DNA of 64,000 bases, from positions 1 through 64,000 of the forward strand of contig NZ_ASXG01000154.1 in NCBI RefSeq assembly GCF_000411975.1, given 5' to 3'. Origin of the DNA: Amycolatopsis orientalis DSM 43388 (lineage in GTDB: Bacteria; Actinomycetota; Actinomycetes; Mycobacteriales; Pseudonocardiaceae). The notes below the pieces were generated by a model. It made no database searches. It was given only the letters and a program-made list of their open reading frames with translations, and was not told the DNA's origin. Shown piece by piece: positions 42,251 to 51,351 of this stretch; the first letter of the stretch is position 1, and every line of letters begins with the position of its first letter. The translations under genes and the position numbers were made by a program.

Positions 42251-42747
42251 GATTCGCCATTCAACGGCTAACCGTCACAGCGGCCTGCTCGAGTCCCTCC
42301 GGCTTACAACATTCGCCGCTCAACGGCGAACGGCCCAAGTGGCCTGCTCGAGTCCCTCCGGCTCCCAGCATTCGCCGCTCAACGGCGAACGGCCCAAGTG
42401 GCCTGCTCGAGTCCCTCCGGCTCCCAGCATTCGCCGCTCAACGGCGAACGGCCCCAGCGGCCAGCTTGCGTCCCCCGGCTTCCAGCGTTCGCCGCTCAAC
42501 GGCGAACGCTCTCTACGGCCAGCCCAAGACACCATTCGCCGCTCAAGGGCGAACAGGTATCCCCGGGTCAGCCTGCGCCTCCGAACGACCCCGGTTAGCC
42601 GTTGAACGGCCACCGCCCGCCCGCCGCGAGTCGAGCCCCGCACCGCGGCCTCGCCAGGGTCTACCGCCGCCACTCACGAGCCGCTCCGGCCAGCGCTGAA
42701 TCCCCGGAACATGGCCCTGACCAGGCATTCGCCACTAAACGGCAACA
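42251..42747. repeat. Cluster of about eight palindromic elements
   Basis: The 660-bp gap between ilvD and doxX contains TTCGCCATTCAACGGCTAA near 42253, the tandem array at 42282-42574, a diverged copy near 42598 and TTCGCCACTAAACGGCAAC near 42729. No gene is present in the gap. Confidence 0.85.
42282..42574. repeat. 59-bp tandem repeat, each unit with a perfect palindromic element
   Basis: Units start at 42282, 42341, 42400, 42459 and 42517, giving periods of 59, 59, 59 and 58. Each begins GGCCTGCTCGAGTCCCTCCG or a variant (the last two begin GGCCAGC) and contains TTCGCCGCTCAACGGCGAA. Units 2 and 3 are almost identical, units 4 and 5 are diverged. It shows an element and its flank amplified together. 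Confidence 0.92.
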
Positions 42748-42840
42748 CGTCGACGACCTGGTCGCCGACCGGAGCCGCCACCAACCAACCCCATCGCCTC
42801 CAGCCGAGTCCGCAAGCTCAGCACGCAGGCTCCAGCGGGG

Positions 42841-43413
42841 TCAGCGAGTCAAAACGATGACCACCACAGACGCAGCCGCGGCCAGCAGCAACGAGATGAG
42901 ACCGAGCGGCAACGGCCGCTTCCGCCACGGAGTGTTCCGCTCCAGCGAGACGGAGCCCGCCCCGGTGAAGATCAGCGTCAGCGCGCACAGGCCCAGCAGC
43001 AGCTCGTACTCCCAGCCCTGACCGGTGCCCTCGAAGAAGCCGCCGTGGAACTTCGCGTAGACGATGTTCGCGGCCACACCCAGCAGGCCCGCCGCGGCGA
43101 GCGGCGTGAACAGGCCGACGATCACCAGCGCGCTGCCCGCGACCTCGGTGATGCCGGTGATCCAGGACAGCAGCGTCGTCTGTTTGTGGTACCCGAACAT
43201 CTCGAGCACGTGCGCGAACCCGCCGACGCCCGGACCGCCGAATGCGCCGAACAAATGCTGCAGGCCGTGCGCACCCATGATCACGCCGAGCCCCAGGCGC
43301 AAGACGAGCAGGCCGAAGCCGAGACCGCCCTGCCGCGGTTCGTCGTAGTCGCCGGCAGAGTCCTCGACCCCGGACAGCACGCTGGTCTGGTAGTCGTCCC
43401 CTTGAGTGGTCAC
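42841..43413 (-). CDS. DoxX-family membrane protein
   Basis: 190 aa with four hydrophobic helices (FGLLVLRLGLGVIMGAHGLQHLFG, ITEVAGSALVIVGLF, AAAGLLGVAANIVYAKF, YELLLGLCALTLIFTGAGS) and a fifth C-terminal segment. DoxX proteins are found in thiosulfate:quinone reductase-like or thiol-stress systems, but in actinobacteria most are uncharacterised. GTG 43413 is the only good start. The N-terminal 30 residues are acidic and cytoplasmic. It stands alone, followed by a repeat cluster. Confidence 0.85.
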   Translation of the reverse strand: MTTQGDDYQTSVLSGVEDSAGDYDEPRQGGLGFGLLVLRLGLGVIMGAHGLQHLFGAFGGPGVGGFAHVLEMFGYHKQTTLLSWITGITEVAGSALVIVGLFTPLAAAGLLGVAANIVYAKFHGGFFEGTGQGWEYELLLGLCALTLIFTGAGSVSLERNTPWRKRPLPLGLISLLLAAAASVVVIVLTR

Positions 43414-43518
43414 GCGGCGAAGATTAGGGGATTCCGCCGTACCCCGCGAGCGAGCACGCCGAGGTCAGGGGCTCTTTCAGGGTTCACCCTGAGTGCCGGG
43501 CCGACGTCCGGGAATTGA

Positions 43519-44427
43519 TCAGTATTCGCCGCGCACGAGATTGCCAGGTAGCTCGCCGCCAGCGTACCGGGCGATTTCCGCCGCTGCCACCAAATAAGCG
43601 CGCCGCCGGACGCCCCGCACCGCACCGGCTACATGCGGCGTCAGCACGAAACCGGGCGCTTTCCACAGCGGATGGTCGGCTGGCAACGGCTCGGGATCGG
43701 TCACATCGAGCGCGGCGCGAAGCCGTCCCGCCGCGAGCTCCGCCGCCAGCGCTTCGGTGACCACGACCGGCCCCTGAGCAGCATTGACCAGCACCGCGTC
43801 GTCCTGCATCGCCGCAAGGAAATCGGCGTCGACCATGCCCCGCGTCCGCGACGTGAGGGGGACCATCATGACCACCACGTCGTGGTGCGGCAGCAGTTCC
43901 GGTAACTCATCGACACCGTGCACGCCCTCGCGCGCCGACATCCCGACCATCGTGCACCGGACGTCGAACGGTTCCAGCCGCCGGCGTAATTGCCGCCCGA
44001 CATCTCCCGCCCCGACGATCAATACTCGTTTGCCCTGCAACGTGTCGGACGGCAACTGCTCCCAGCGCCCAGCCCGTTGCGCCGCCGCGTAGACGTCCAG
44101 ATTCCGGTACATCGACAGCCGGACCCCGACGACCCACTCCGCCATGCTTCCCCCGTGCGCGCCACGGCAAGTGGACAGCAGAACACCATCCGGGACGCGG
44201 CCGATCCAGTCTTCCGCGCCGGCGGTCAGGAGCTGCACCAGCTTGAGGTTCGGCAAATCGTTCCAGATGTCGTCGCCCGCCGACTCCATGGCCGGGACGA
44301 GCACCTCGGCTTTCGCGGCCTCCGGCGGCAGCGGGCGGCCCCATACGTAGCGCACCGCGTGGACGAGGGGGATTTCGGACAGTACGGCCATGCCCTCGTC
44401 GTCCGGAACCAGCACGGTGACTGTCAT
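43519..44427 (-). CDS. D-2-hydroxyacid dehydrogenase family protein, atypical active site
   Basis: 302 aa with the NAD-binding Rossmann domain VLIVGAGDVGRQLRRRLEPF (about residue 135). Catalytic Glu (TDPEPLP) and His (LTPHVAG) are present. The substrate-binding Arg that normally lies in NxxRG is replaced: the text reads VNAAQGPVV, with Gln. Such proteins may act on another substrate or be inactive. ATG 44427 has TACCGT 7 nt upstream and no ribosome site, so it is probably leaderless; a longer start at 44445 is possible. It is divergent from a secreted lipoprotein with a 58-bp gap. Confidence 0.8.
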   Translation of the reverse strand: MTVTVLVPDDEGMAVLSEIPLVHAVRYVWGRPLPPEAAKAEVLVPAMESAGDDIWNDLPNLKLVQLLTAGAEDWIGRVPDGVLLSTCRGAHGGSMAEWVVGVRLSMYRNLDVYAAAQRAGRWEQLPSDTLQGKRVLIVGAGDVGRQLRRRLEPFDVRCTMVGMSAREGVHGVDELPELLPHHDVVVMMVPLTSRTRGMVDADFLAAMQDDAVLVNAAQGPVVVTEALAAELAAGRLRAALDVTDPEPLPADHPLWKAPGFVLTPHVAGAVRGVRRRAYLVAAAEIARYAGGELPGNLVRGEY

Positions 44428-44485
44428 GATCACCACGGTAACCACTTACCAGTGGCTCACGCCGGGCCACCTAGGCTGGGGCATC

Positions 44486-45694
44486 ATGCGTACCCGGTAC
44501 CGGTGGTCGGCGCCGCTGGCTCTCCTCGCCTGCGGCGGCCTCGTGCTTTCCGGCTGCGCGCGGTTCGACGACACCGCCGCGGGCCAGACGTTCACCCCCG
44601 CGCCGGTGCCGAGCCCGGAGTCTCCGCCGCAGGTCCAAGAGCACGGCGACGGACCCGGCAGCGGTCCTCCCACCGGCCCCGCGCAAGCGCCGCCTTCACC
44701 GGTTCCGCCTCCGCAGGGCTGCAAGGACTTCGACAAGGCCGTCATCGCCACGTGCCTGGACACAGTCGCCGCCGTCGCCGGACTTCCCGGCGAGGGATCC
44801 GCGCCCGCCGCTCTCGCCGGTGAACGGAAAACCGGCCGCGTCATGCTGGCCAGCTCTGGGCATGACACGACAGCGTTCGCGCAGCTGGACGTCCAAGCCG
44901 ACGGCGACGGCGGGCTCACCAGCCTGGCGCTGTCGCCCAGCTACGTCGAGGACCAGCTGGTCTTCGCCTATGTCACCACGGCGTCGGACAACCGGGTCGT
45001 GCGGTTCGCCAAGGGCCAGACCCCGAAGCCGGTGCTGACCGGAATCCCGAAGGGCTCGACCGGCAACCGCGGCGCGCTGGCCGGCGACGGAAGCGGCGCA
45101 CTGCTCGTCGCGACGGGCGACGCCGGGAACCCCGCCGCGGCCGCGGATCCGAACTCCCTGGCAGGCAAGGTCCTGCGCATCGACGTGTCCGGTAAACCGG
45201 CGAGCGGCAACCCCACGCCCGGATCCGCCGTCTACGCGTCCGGCCTGCACTCCCCCGGCGGTATTTGCCGTTCGTCCGACGGGAAGCGCGCCTGGGTGAC
45301 CGATCACCCAGCCAACGGCCCGGACGCCGTGTATCGCCTCCAGTCCGGACAACCGCTCAGCACGCCCGCGTGGACCTGGCCGGACAAGCCCACGCTCGGC
45401 GGCTGCGTCGATTTCGTCGACGCGAACGGCATCCTCGGCATCGCGTCGTCCACCGGCTTGCAGAACGTGCCGGTCAACAAGGACGGAGCGGTCACCGGCA
45501 AGCCGACGGTCACCCTCGACGGCAAAAGCAAGTCCGCCACGACGTACGGCCGGCTCTCCGCGATGAGCATGGTCAACCCGCAGCTGGCCGTCGCCGGAAC
45601 CGTCAACAAAGACGGCGGCAAACCGGTCTCCAGCGACGACCGGGTGGTCCTGATCGTGGTGAGCGACACGGGCGGCGGTCCGGGCAAGGACTGA
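44486..45694 (+). CDS. Lipoprotein, glucose/sorbosone dehydrogenase-like beta-propeller
   Basis: 402 aa. The signal peptide ends in the lipobox LSGC (Cys24) and is followed by a Pro-rich linker to about 75. The rest looks like a PQQ-type sugar-dehydrogenase propeller (LTSLALSPSYVEDQLVFAYVTTASDNRVVRF, GALAGDGSGALLVATGDAGNP, LAGKVLRIDVSG, VYASGLHSPGGICRSSDGKRAWVTDH). The His/Lys residues needed for PQQ were not confirmed, so enzymatic activity is uncertain. ATG 44486 lies 8 nt after TAGGCT (44472-44477) with no ribosome site, so it is probably leaderless. Confidence 0.78.
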   Translation: MRTRYRWSAPLALLACGGLVLSGCARFDDTAAGQTFTPAPVPSPESPPQVQEHGDGPGSGPPTGPAQAPPSPVPPPQGCKDFDKAVIATCLDTVAAVAGLPGEGSAPAALAGERKTGRVMLASSGHDTTAFAQLDVQADGDGGLTSLALSPSYVEDQLVFAYVTTASDNRVVRFAKGQTPKPVLTGIPKGSTGNRGALAGDGSGALLVATGDAGNPAAAADPNSLAGKVLRIDVSGKPASGNPTPGSAVYASGLHSPGGICRSSDGKRAWVTDHPANGPDAVYRLQSGQPLSTPAWTWPDKPTLGGCVDFVDANGILGIASSTGLQNVPVNKDGAVTGKPTVTLDGKSKSATTYGRLSAMSMVNPQLAVAGTVNKDGGKPVSSDDRVVLIVVSDTGGGPGKD

Positions 45695-46381
45695 CACCGA
45701 GGGTGCCTTCCGGAGCCATTGCCGGGCTTGAAAGCGCGTTGACCTGCTATTAGCCGTTTAGTGGCGAGAGCCGATCCGGTCGACGCGGCCGGCGGCATCG
45801 CAGTCGGTGGCATTCAGCCTTGCGCGAGCTGGCCGTCGAGCATTCCCTGCCAACAGCGAGCTCGGACCAAGTCGCCGCTGAACGGCGAACGCTCACCGAA
45901 CCGTCCAGCGGCGTCAACCAGGTGCCTCGATGTCGGTACCGCCGCCGACATCGACCTCAAGATCGGTCGCGCCCCATCGCCGTCGCCTCCCAACGGCAAC
46001 TCCCGCAGGACCCGCCGTTATCGACTCGCCGTCCAGCGGTAAATCTGAATTCCGACGACGACCCGCCTCAAGCATCTTGTCGCCGCTCAACGACGAATCC
46101 GCCAAGCCGTTCGCCACCTGATCGCGGCTCGACCACTGTCCCGTGGCGAACCGCTGCTCGACCAAGCAATACCTCGTGGCCGCTCAACGGCGAATCCGCC
46201 AAACCCGCAGGTCGGCTGAGAACCTGATCGCCGCCCAATGGCAAATCCGCTCAATGCCGTCCGTCAGCCAGAGGCACCAACAGCAGCGAACCCGAGGAGG
46301 CGGGCCAACCGGAAGACTCTCCCCGTCGCCATTGAACGGCGAATGGCCACAAGCTCAGCCAGGAAACACCCGCGTCGCCGT
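45695..46381. repeat. Cluster of about nine palindromic elements
   Basis: The gap between the lipoprotein and the minus-strand membrane-protein gene has no supported gene. Copies lie near 45752, 45871, 45979, 46023, 46079, 46170, 46229, 46324 and 46375. The last contains the stop codon of the next gene. Several carry the longer right arm GGCGAATCCGCC. Confidence 0.82.
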
Positions 46382-46900
46382 TCAGCGGCGACGACGCGGA
46401 GCCCGGCTCTCCGCCCGAGCCGCCCGCATGTCCACGATCGCGAGCACGGCCGACCCGACCGCGAACGCCATCCCCAGGTACCGCCCAATGCCGCCCGAGA
46501 TCGACACACCCGCGGCGTCCAGGAACGCACGCTGGTCGCTGTCGAACACCCAGTCCAGCGTCGTCCAGCCGATCACCATCAGCAAAACCGTCGTCAGGGC
46601 ACCCACCAGCCACAGCTGCGGCAGCCCGCTCACCCGTGCCTTGGTGACCTGCCCGAACAACACCACCGCAAGCCCGACCACGGCCAGCAGCAGCGGCGGA
46701 CCCCATGAGAAGAGATCCGAATGCCACGCCGTACGCACGACGTCGCTATGCGGCAACGTCTTGAACGCGTCGCGGACGTCGGAGGTCGCGGTGTCCGCCG
46801 ACAACACCGTCCAGGGCAAGGCCGTCGACCCGACCGCGAGCAGCCCGGCCGCCAGGCCGAGCCACTCGCGCCAGGTGACGCGTCGGAGCGAGAAAGCCAC
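46382..46900 (-). CDS. Small integral membrane protein, function unknown
   Basis: 172 aa with four predicted helices (WLGLAAGLLAVGSTALPWTVL, FSWGPPLLLAVVGLAVVLFG, LWLVGALTTVLLMVIGW, GIGRYLGMAFAVGSAVLAIV). The layout suggests a tetraspan actinobacterial family, but I do not recognise it. GTG 46900 directly follows the gatB stop (TGAGTG), so it is probably translated from the gat operon mRNA. Its own stop TGA lies in the loop of a palindromic element (46375-46391). The C-terminus is Arg-rich. Confidence 0.65.
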   Translation of the reverse strand: MAFSLRRVTWREWLGLAAGLLAVGSTALPWTVLSADTATSDVRDAFKTLPHSDVVRTAWHSDLFSWGPPLLLAVVGLAVVLFGQVTKARVSGLPQLWLVGALTTVLLMVIGWTTLDWVFDSDQRAFLDAAGVSISGGIGRYLGMAFAVGSAVLAIVDMRAARAESRAPRRRR

Positions 46901-48406
46901 TCAGGAACCGACGCGCTCGATGATCAGTTCGCGCACGCGCTTGGCGTCGGCCTGGCCCTTGGTCGCCTTCATGACCGCGCCGACGATCGCGCCCGCCGCG
47001 GCGACCTTGCCGCCGCGGATCTTGTCGGCGATGTCCGGCTGCGCGGCCAGGGCCTCGTCGACAGCGGTGAGCAGCGCCGAGTCGTCGGAGACGACCTTCA
47101 GACCGCGCTTCTCGACGACCTCGCGCGGCGAACCCTCGCCCGCGAGAACGCCCTGCACGACCTCCTTGGCGAGCTTGTTCGTCAGCTCCCCGGAGGACAC
47201 GAGCCCGATCACCTCGGCGACCTGCGCCGGCGTGATGGCCAGCTCGGCCAGCTCGACCTCGCGCGTGTTCGCTTCCTGAGCCAGCGTGTTGACCCACCAG
47301 CCGCGTGCCTCGTCCGGCGTCGCGCCAGCCTCGACCGTCGCCGCGACGAGGTCGACGGCGCCGACGTTCAGCAGGTCGCGCAGCGCTTCGTCGGAGAGCT
47401 TCCACTCTTCCTGGATCCGCTTGCGCCGCTCCCACGGCATCTCCGGCAGCGTCGCGCGCAGTTCCTCGACCCACTCGCGCGACGGCGCGATCGGCACGAG
47501 GTCGGGCTCCGGGAAGTACCGGTAATCCTCCGCGGTTTCCTTGGCACGGCCGGACGACGTGGTGCCGTCAGCCTCCTGGAAGTGCCGCGTTTCCTGGCGG
47601 ATCGACCCGCCTTCGGCGAGAATCGCCGCCTGACGTGTCATCTCGTACCGCACCGCGCGCTCGACACTGCGCAGCGAGTTGACGTTCTTCGTCTCCGTGC
47701 GGGTGCCGAATTCCGTGGCGTCCTTGGCCATCAGGGACACGTTCGCATCGCAGCGGAGCGAGCCCTGGTCCATGCGGACGTCGGACACGTCGAGCGCCCG
47801 CAGCAGATCGCGCAGCGCGGTGACGTACGCGCGCGCCACCTCAGGCGCCCGCTCGCCGGTGCCGGTGATCGGCTTGGTGACGATCTCGATCAGCGGCACG
47901 CCGGCGCGGTTGTAGTCGAGCAGCGAGTGCTCGGCACCGTGGATCCGGCCCGTCGCGCCGCCGACGTGCAGCGACTTGCCGGTGTCCTCCTCCATGTGTG
48001 CGCGTTCGATCTCGACGCGCACGACCTCGCCGTCGTCCAGGGTCACGTCGAGGTAGCCGTCGAACGCGATCGGCTCGTCGTACTGCGACGTCTGGAAGTT
48101 CTTCGGCATGTCCGGGTAGAAATAGTTCTTCCGGGCGAACCGGCACCACTCCGCGATCTCGCAGTTGAGCGCGAGACCGATCCGGATCGCGCCCTCGACC
48201 GCCTTGCCGTTCACGACCGGCAGCGAACCGGGCAGGCCGAGGCAGGTCGGGCAGGTCTTGGTGTTCGGCTCGCCGCCGAACTCGTTGACGCAGCCGCAGA
48301 ACATCTTCGTGTTCGTGTTGAGCTCGACGTGGACCTCGAGCCCGAGCACGGGGTCGAACCGCTCGATGACCTCGGCGTAGTCCATCAACTCGGCCACGGC
48401 AGTCAC
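46901..48406 (-). CDS. gatB: Asp-tRNA(Asn)/Glu-tRNA(Gln) amidotransferase subunit B
   Basis: 501-aa subunit of GatCAB, which phosphorylates and amidates Glu-tRNA(Gln) or Asp-tRNA(Asn). The catalytic cradle contains VLGLEVHVELNTNTKMFCGC and NTKTCPTCLGLPG (zinc-type cysteines), and later RKNYFYPDMPKNFQ and MEEDTGKSLH. The C-terminal helical/YqeY-like tail binds tRNA. GTG 48406 follows GGGAGGAA and overlaps the gatA stop by 4 bp. gatC, gatA and gatB are one coupled operon, as in mycobacteria (though without the phosphofructokinase gene between them). Confidence 0.97.
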   Translation of the reverse strand: MTAVAELMDYAEVIERFDPVLGLEVHVELNTNTKMFCGCVNEFGGEPNTKTCPTCLGLPGSLPVVNGKAVEGAIRIGLALNCEIAEWCRFARKNYFYPDMPKNFQTSQYDEPIAFDGYLDVTLDDGEVVRVEIERAHMEEDTGKSLHVGGATGRIHGAEHSLLDYNRAGVPLIEIVTKPITGTGERAPEVARAYVTALRDLLRALDVSDVRMDQGSLRCDANVSLMAKDATEFGTRTETKNVNSLRSVERAVRYEMTRQAAILAEGGSIRQETRHFQEADGTTSSGRAKETAEDYRYFPEPDLVPIAPSREWVEELRATLPEMPWERRKRIQEEWKLSDEALRDLLNVGAVDLVAATVEAGATPDEARGWWVNTLAQEANTREVELAELAITPAQVAEVIGLVSSGELTNKLAKEVVQGVLAGEGSPREVVEKRGLKVVSDDSALLTAVDEALAAQPDIADKIRGGKVAAAGAIVGAVMKATKGQADAKRVRELIIERVGS

Positions 48407-49920
48407 TTCGTTCCTCCCAGCTCCGGAACCTGGTGCACGAGCGAGCCGCCGGCAGCGGCGTCGCGCGCGGCCTCGTACGCGGCGCCGACGCGGTACAGCC
48501 GGTCGTCGGCGAGCGCCGGGGCCATGATCTGCAGGCCGACCGGCAGCCCGTCCTCGTCGGACAGTCCGCTCGGGACGCTCATGGCGGCGTTGCCGGCGAG
48601 ATTCGACGGGATGGTGCACAGGTCGGCGAGGTACATCGCCATCGGGTCGTCCACGCGCTCGCCCAGCTTGAACGCGGTGGTCGGCGTCGTCGGCGACACG
48701 AGTACATCGACCTTCTCGAAGGCCTGCGTGAAGTCGCGCGTGATGAGCGTGCGCACCTTCTGCGCGGAGCCGTAGTACGCGTCGTAGTAGCCCGACGAAA
48801 GCGCGTACGTACCGAGCATGATGCGCCGCTTCACTTCGGCGCCGAAGCCCTTCTCGCGGGTCAGCGACATGACTTCTTCGGCGCTGTGCTGCCCGTCGTC
48901 CGAGACGCGAAGGCCGTACCGCATCGCGTCGAAGCGCGCGAGGTTCGACGACGCTTCGCTCGGTGCGATCAGGTAGTACGCAGGCAGCGCGTACGTGAAG
49001 TGCGGGCACGACACCTCGACCACTTCGGCGCCGAGAGCGCGAAGCTGCTCCACCGCAGCTTCGAACGACCGCAACACGCCCGCCTGGTAACCGTCGCCGC
49101 CGAACTCCTTCACGACGCCGACGCGTACGCCGGTCAGGTCGCCCTTCGCGCCTTCGCGCGCCGCGGCGACAACCGGCGGCACCGGTGCGTCGATGGAGGT
49201 CGAGTCCATCGGGTCGTGGCCAGCGATCGCTTCGTGCAGCAGTGCGGCGTCAAGCACCGTACGCGCGCACGGCCCGGCCTGGTCGAGCGAAGACGAGAAC
49301 GCTACGAGCCCGTAGCGCGACACTCCGCCGTACGTCGGCTTCACGCCCACAGTGCCGGTCACAGCGCCGGGCTGACGGATCGAGCCGCCAGTGTCCGTGC
49401 CGATCGCGAGAGCCGCCTCGAACGCCGAAATCGCCGCGGACGAGCCACCGCCCGAACCACCCGGGATGCGCGCGTGGTCCCACGGGTTGTGCGTCGGCCC
49501 GTACGCCGAGTTCTCCGTCGACGAGCCCATCGCGAACTCGTCCATGTTGGTCTTGCCGAGGATCACGACACCGGCTTCGCGCAGCTTGCGCGTGACCGTC
49601 GCGTCGTACGGCGGCAGCCATCCCTCGAGCGTGCGGGACCCGCAGGTCGTCGGCATGCCCTTCGTGGTCAGCACGTCCTTCAGCGCCAGCGGGACGCCCG
49701 CCAGCGGCGACGCCGGCTGCTCCCCCGCGGCCAACTGCTCGTCGACCGCCTTGGCCGCGGCGAGCGCGCCTTCCGTGTCGACGTGCAGGAACGCGTGCAC
49801 GTGGTCGTCCACCGCGGCGATGCGGTCCAGGTGCGCCTGCGCGACCTCGACCGCGGACACCTCGCGCGCGTGGATCTTCGCCGCCAGCTCGGCGGCGGTC
49901 AGCTTGACGAGTTCGCTCAC
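48403..49920 (-). CDS. gatA: Asp-tRNA(Asn)/Glu-tRNA(Gln) amidotransferase subunit A
   Basis: 505-aa amidase-signature protein that releases ammonia from glutamine for GatB. The Ser-Ser-Lys triad is seen in context: Lys in GVPLALKDVLTTKG, Ser in GSSTENSAYGPTHNPWD with the Gly/Ser-rich GGSGGGSSAAI, and the nucleophile region TDTGGSIRQPGAVTG. GTG 49920 overlaps the gatC stop by 4 bp (GTGA), and its own stop overlaps the gatB start by 4 bp. Length and motifs are normal. Confidence 0.97.
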   Translation of the reverse strand: MSELVKLTAAELAAKIHAREVSAVEVAQAHLDRIAAVDDHVHAFLHVDTEGALAAAKAVDEQLAAGEQPASPLAGVPLALKDVLTTKGMPTTCGSRTLEGWLPPYDATVTRKLREAGVVILGKTNMDEFAMGSSTENSAYGPTHNPWDHARIPGGSGGGSSAAISAFEAALAIGTDTGGSIRQPGAVTGTVGVKPTYGGVSRYGLVAFSSSLDQAGPCARTVLDAALLHEAIAGHDPMDSTSIDAPVPPVVAAAREGAKGDLTGVRVGVVKEFGGDGYQAGVLRSFEAAVEQLRALGAEVVEVSCPHFTYALPAYYLIAPSEASSNLARFDAMRYGLRVSDDGQHSAEEVMSLTREKGFGAEVKRRIMLGTYALSSGYYDAYYGSAQKVRTLITRDFTQAFEKVDVLVSPTTPTTAFKLGERVDDPMAMYLADLCTIPSNLAGNAAMSVPSGLSDEDGLPVGLQIMAPALADDRLYRVGAAYEAARDAAAGGSLVHQVPELGGTK

Positions 49921-50216
49921 TGTTCTTCTCCCAGGATCCGCGGCACCCGGAACCGGCCTTCCTCGGCGGCCGGCGCGGCGGCCAGCGCGTCCTGCTGCGC
50001 GAGGCTGGGCCGGACGGTGTCCTCGCGGAAGACGTTCGTCAGCGGCACGGCGTGCGAGGTCGGCGGGACGTCTTCCGCGGCGACTTCGCTGACCTTCGCC
50101 ACCGAGTCCAGGATCTGGTCGAGCTGGCCGGCGAAAACGTCCAGCTCGTCGTCGGTCACGGCCAGCCTGGCCAGCCTGGCGAGGTGCGCGACCTCGTCTC
50201 GGGAAATGTTGGGCAC
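49917..50216 (-). CDS. gatC: Asp-tRNA(Asn)/Glu-tRNA(Gln) amidotransferase subunit C
   Basis: 99-aa belt subunit that stabilises the GatAB complex. Family marks are ISRDEVAHLARLARLAVTDDELDVFAGQLDQILD and the C-terminal VPRILGEE. GTG 50216 is chosen over a longer frame because it matches the family N-terminus and GGGAG lies upstream. It is the first gene of the gatCAB operon. Confidence 0.95.
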   Translation of the reverse strand: MPNISRDEVAHLARLARLAVTDDELDVFAGQLDQILDSVAKVSEVAAEDVPPTSHAVPLTNVFREDTVRPSLAQQDALAAAPAAEEGRFRVPRILGEEQ

Positions 50217-50434
50217 GCGGGTGACTCCCGGGGTGTGCTGTGCGGGTGCTCTCGGAAGCTGCAAGTCTATGGTGACGGCGTCGGACGGTTCGACCGGGTT
50301 ATCGGGCCGCGGGTGCCGGGCAGGGCGTCCCGCTTGCCGGACGGCGGGCCCCCGCGGGTACCCGGTCTGTCACAATCGGCGCCCGGCAAGCGCGTCCCAC
50401 GACAGGGCTGGGACGCCTGAGGCGAGAGGGGCGC

Positions 50435-51091
50435 GTGGTGTCGTTCCTGATCCGGGTCCAGCTACCGGACTCCCCCGGCACGCTCGGCGCGGTCGCGACC
50501 GCGCTCGGCACGGTCGGGGCCGACATCCTGAGCGTGGACGTGGTGGAACGCGGCGGCGGGCTCGCGATCGACGACCTGGTGGTCGAACTCCCGTCGGGCC
50601 GGCTCCCGGACGCGCTGATCACCGCGGCCGAGAGCGTGGAAGGCGTCGAGGTCGACGCGGTGCGGCCGTACGCGGGCATCCTCGACACCCACCGCGAGCT
50701 GGAGCTGGTCGAGGAGATCGCCGCGCAGCCGAAAGCCGGGCTCGACCTGCTCGCCGAAGGTGTGCCGAAGATCATCCGCGCCGGCTGGGCGGTGATCGTC
50801 GAACACTCGGAATCAGGGCCCCGGCGCTTGGCCTCGTCGAGCGCCGCTCCGGAGAACCCGTTCACGGACTTGCCGTGGCTGCCGCTGGAACGCGCGACGG
50901 TCTTGGACGGCGAGGACTCGTGGGTGCCGGAGACCTGGAAGGAACTCGGCACCGAGCTGGCCGCTACTCCGCTGGGCAAGCCGGGCAAAGCAATGCTCGT
51001 CGCGCGGCCGGGCGGGCCTAATTTCCGCGCCGCGGAGGTCGCGCGGCTGGCGCATTTCGCCGGGATCGTCGCGGTGGTTCTGGACGGGTGA
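50435..51091 (+). CDS. ACT-domain protein
   Basis: 218 aa. Residues 3-75 are an ACT domain (SFLIRVQLPDSPGTLGAVATALGTVGADILSVDVVERGGGLAIDDLVVELP), the amino-acid-binding fold. The rest has no catalytic motif I recognise and might be a degenerate second sensor domain. The start is one of two adjacent GTG codons (50435 or 50438) after GAGAGGGG. It is divergent from gatC and convergent with the PASTA gene, and the M. tuberculosis counterpart occupies the same place between gatC and ligA. The ligand is unknown. Confidence 0.88.
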   Translation: MVSFLIRVQLPDSPGTLGAVATALGTVGADILSVDVVERGGGLAIDDLVVELPSGRLPDALITAAESVEGVEVDAVRPYAGILDTHRELELVEEIAAQPKAGLDLLAEGVPKIIRAGWAVIVEHSESGPRRLASSSAAPENPFTDLPWLPLERATVLDGEDSWVPETWKELGTELAATPLGKPGKAMLVARPGGPNFRAAEVARLAHFAGIVAVVLDG

Positions 51092-51351
51092 CCCAAGTCT
51101 TGGGTCAGCTGTCCTGAGTGGTGCGAGAGCGGCAGAGCTGAGCGCCTGGCCGCTTCGACGCCTCCGTTGCCGGTAATCGGCCAAAACCGTCGAACGCCGT
51201 AGTCAGCACCAGCTCGAAGCTGGCTCGGTCTTCCCTGTGGCGTTCGAGTTCAGTGGCCAGCAGGTGCCCTCAAGTGCGGACAATCTCCCTCACGAAGGTG
51301 CCCTTGCCCGCCGACGGCTACCGATACCGCTGACACGCCCGGCCGAGGCAA

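Noticed and set aside
42282..42574. CRISPR-like array
   Set aside because: The repeats are tandem without unique spacers, units diverge gradually, and no cas gene is present.
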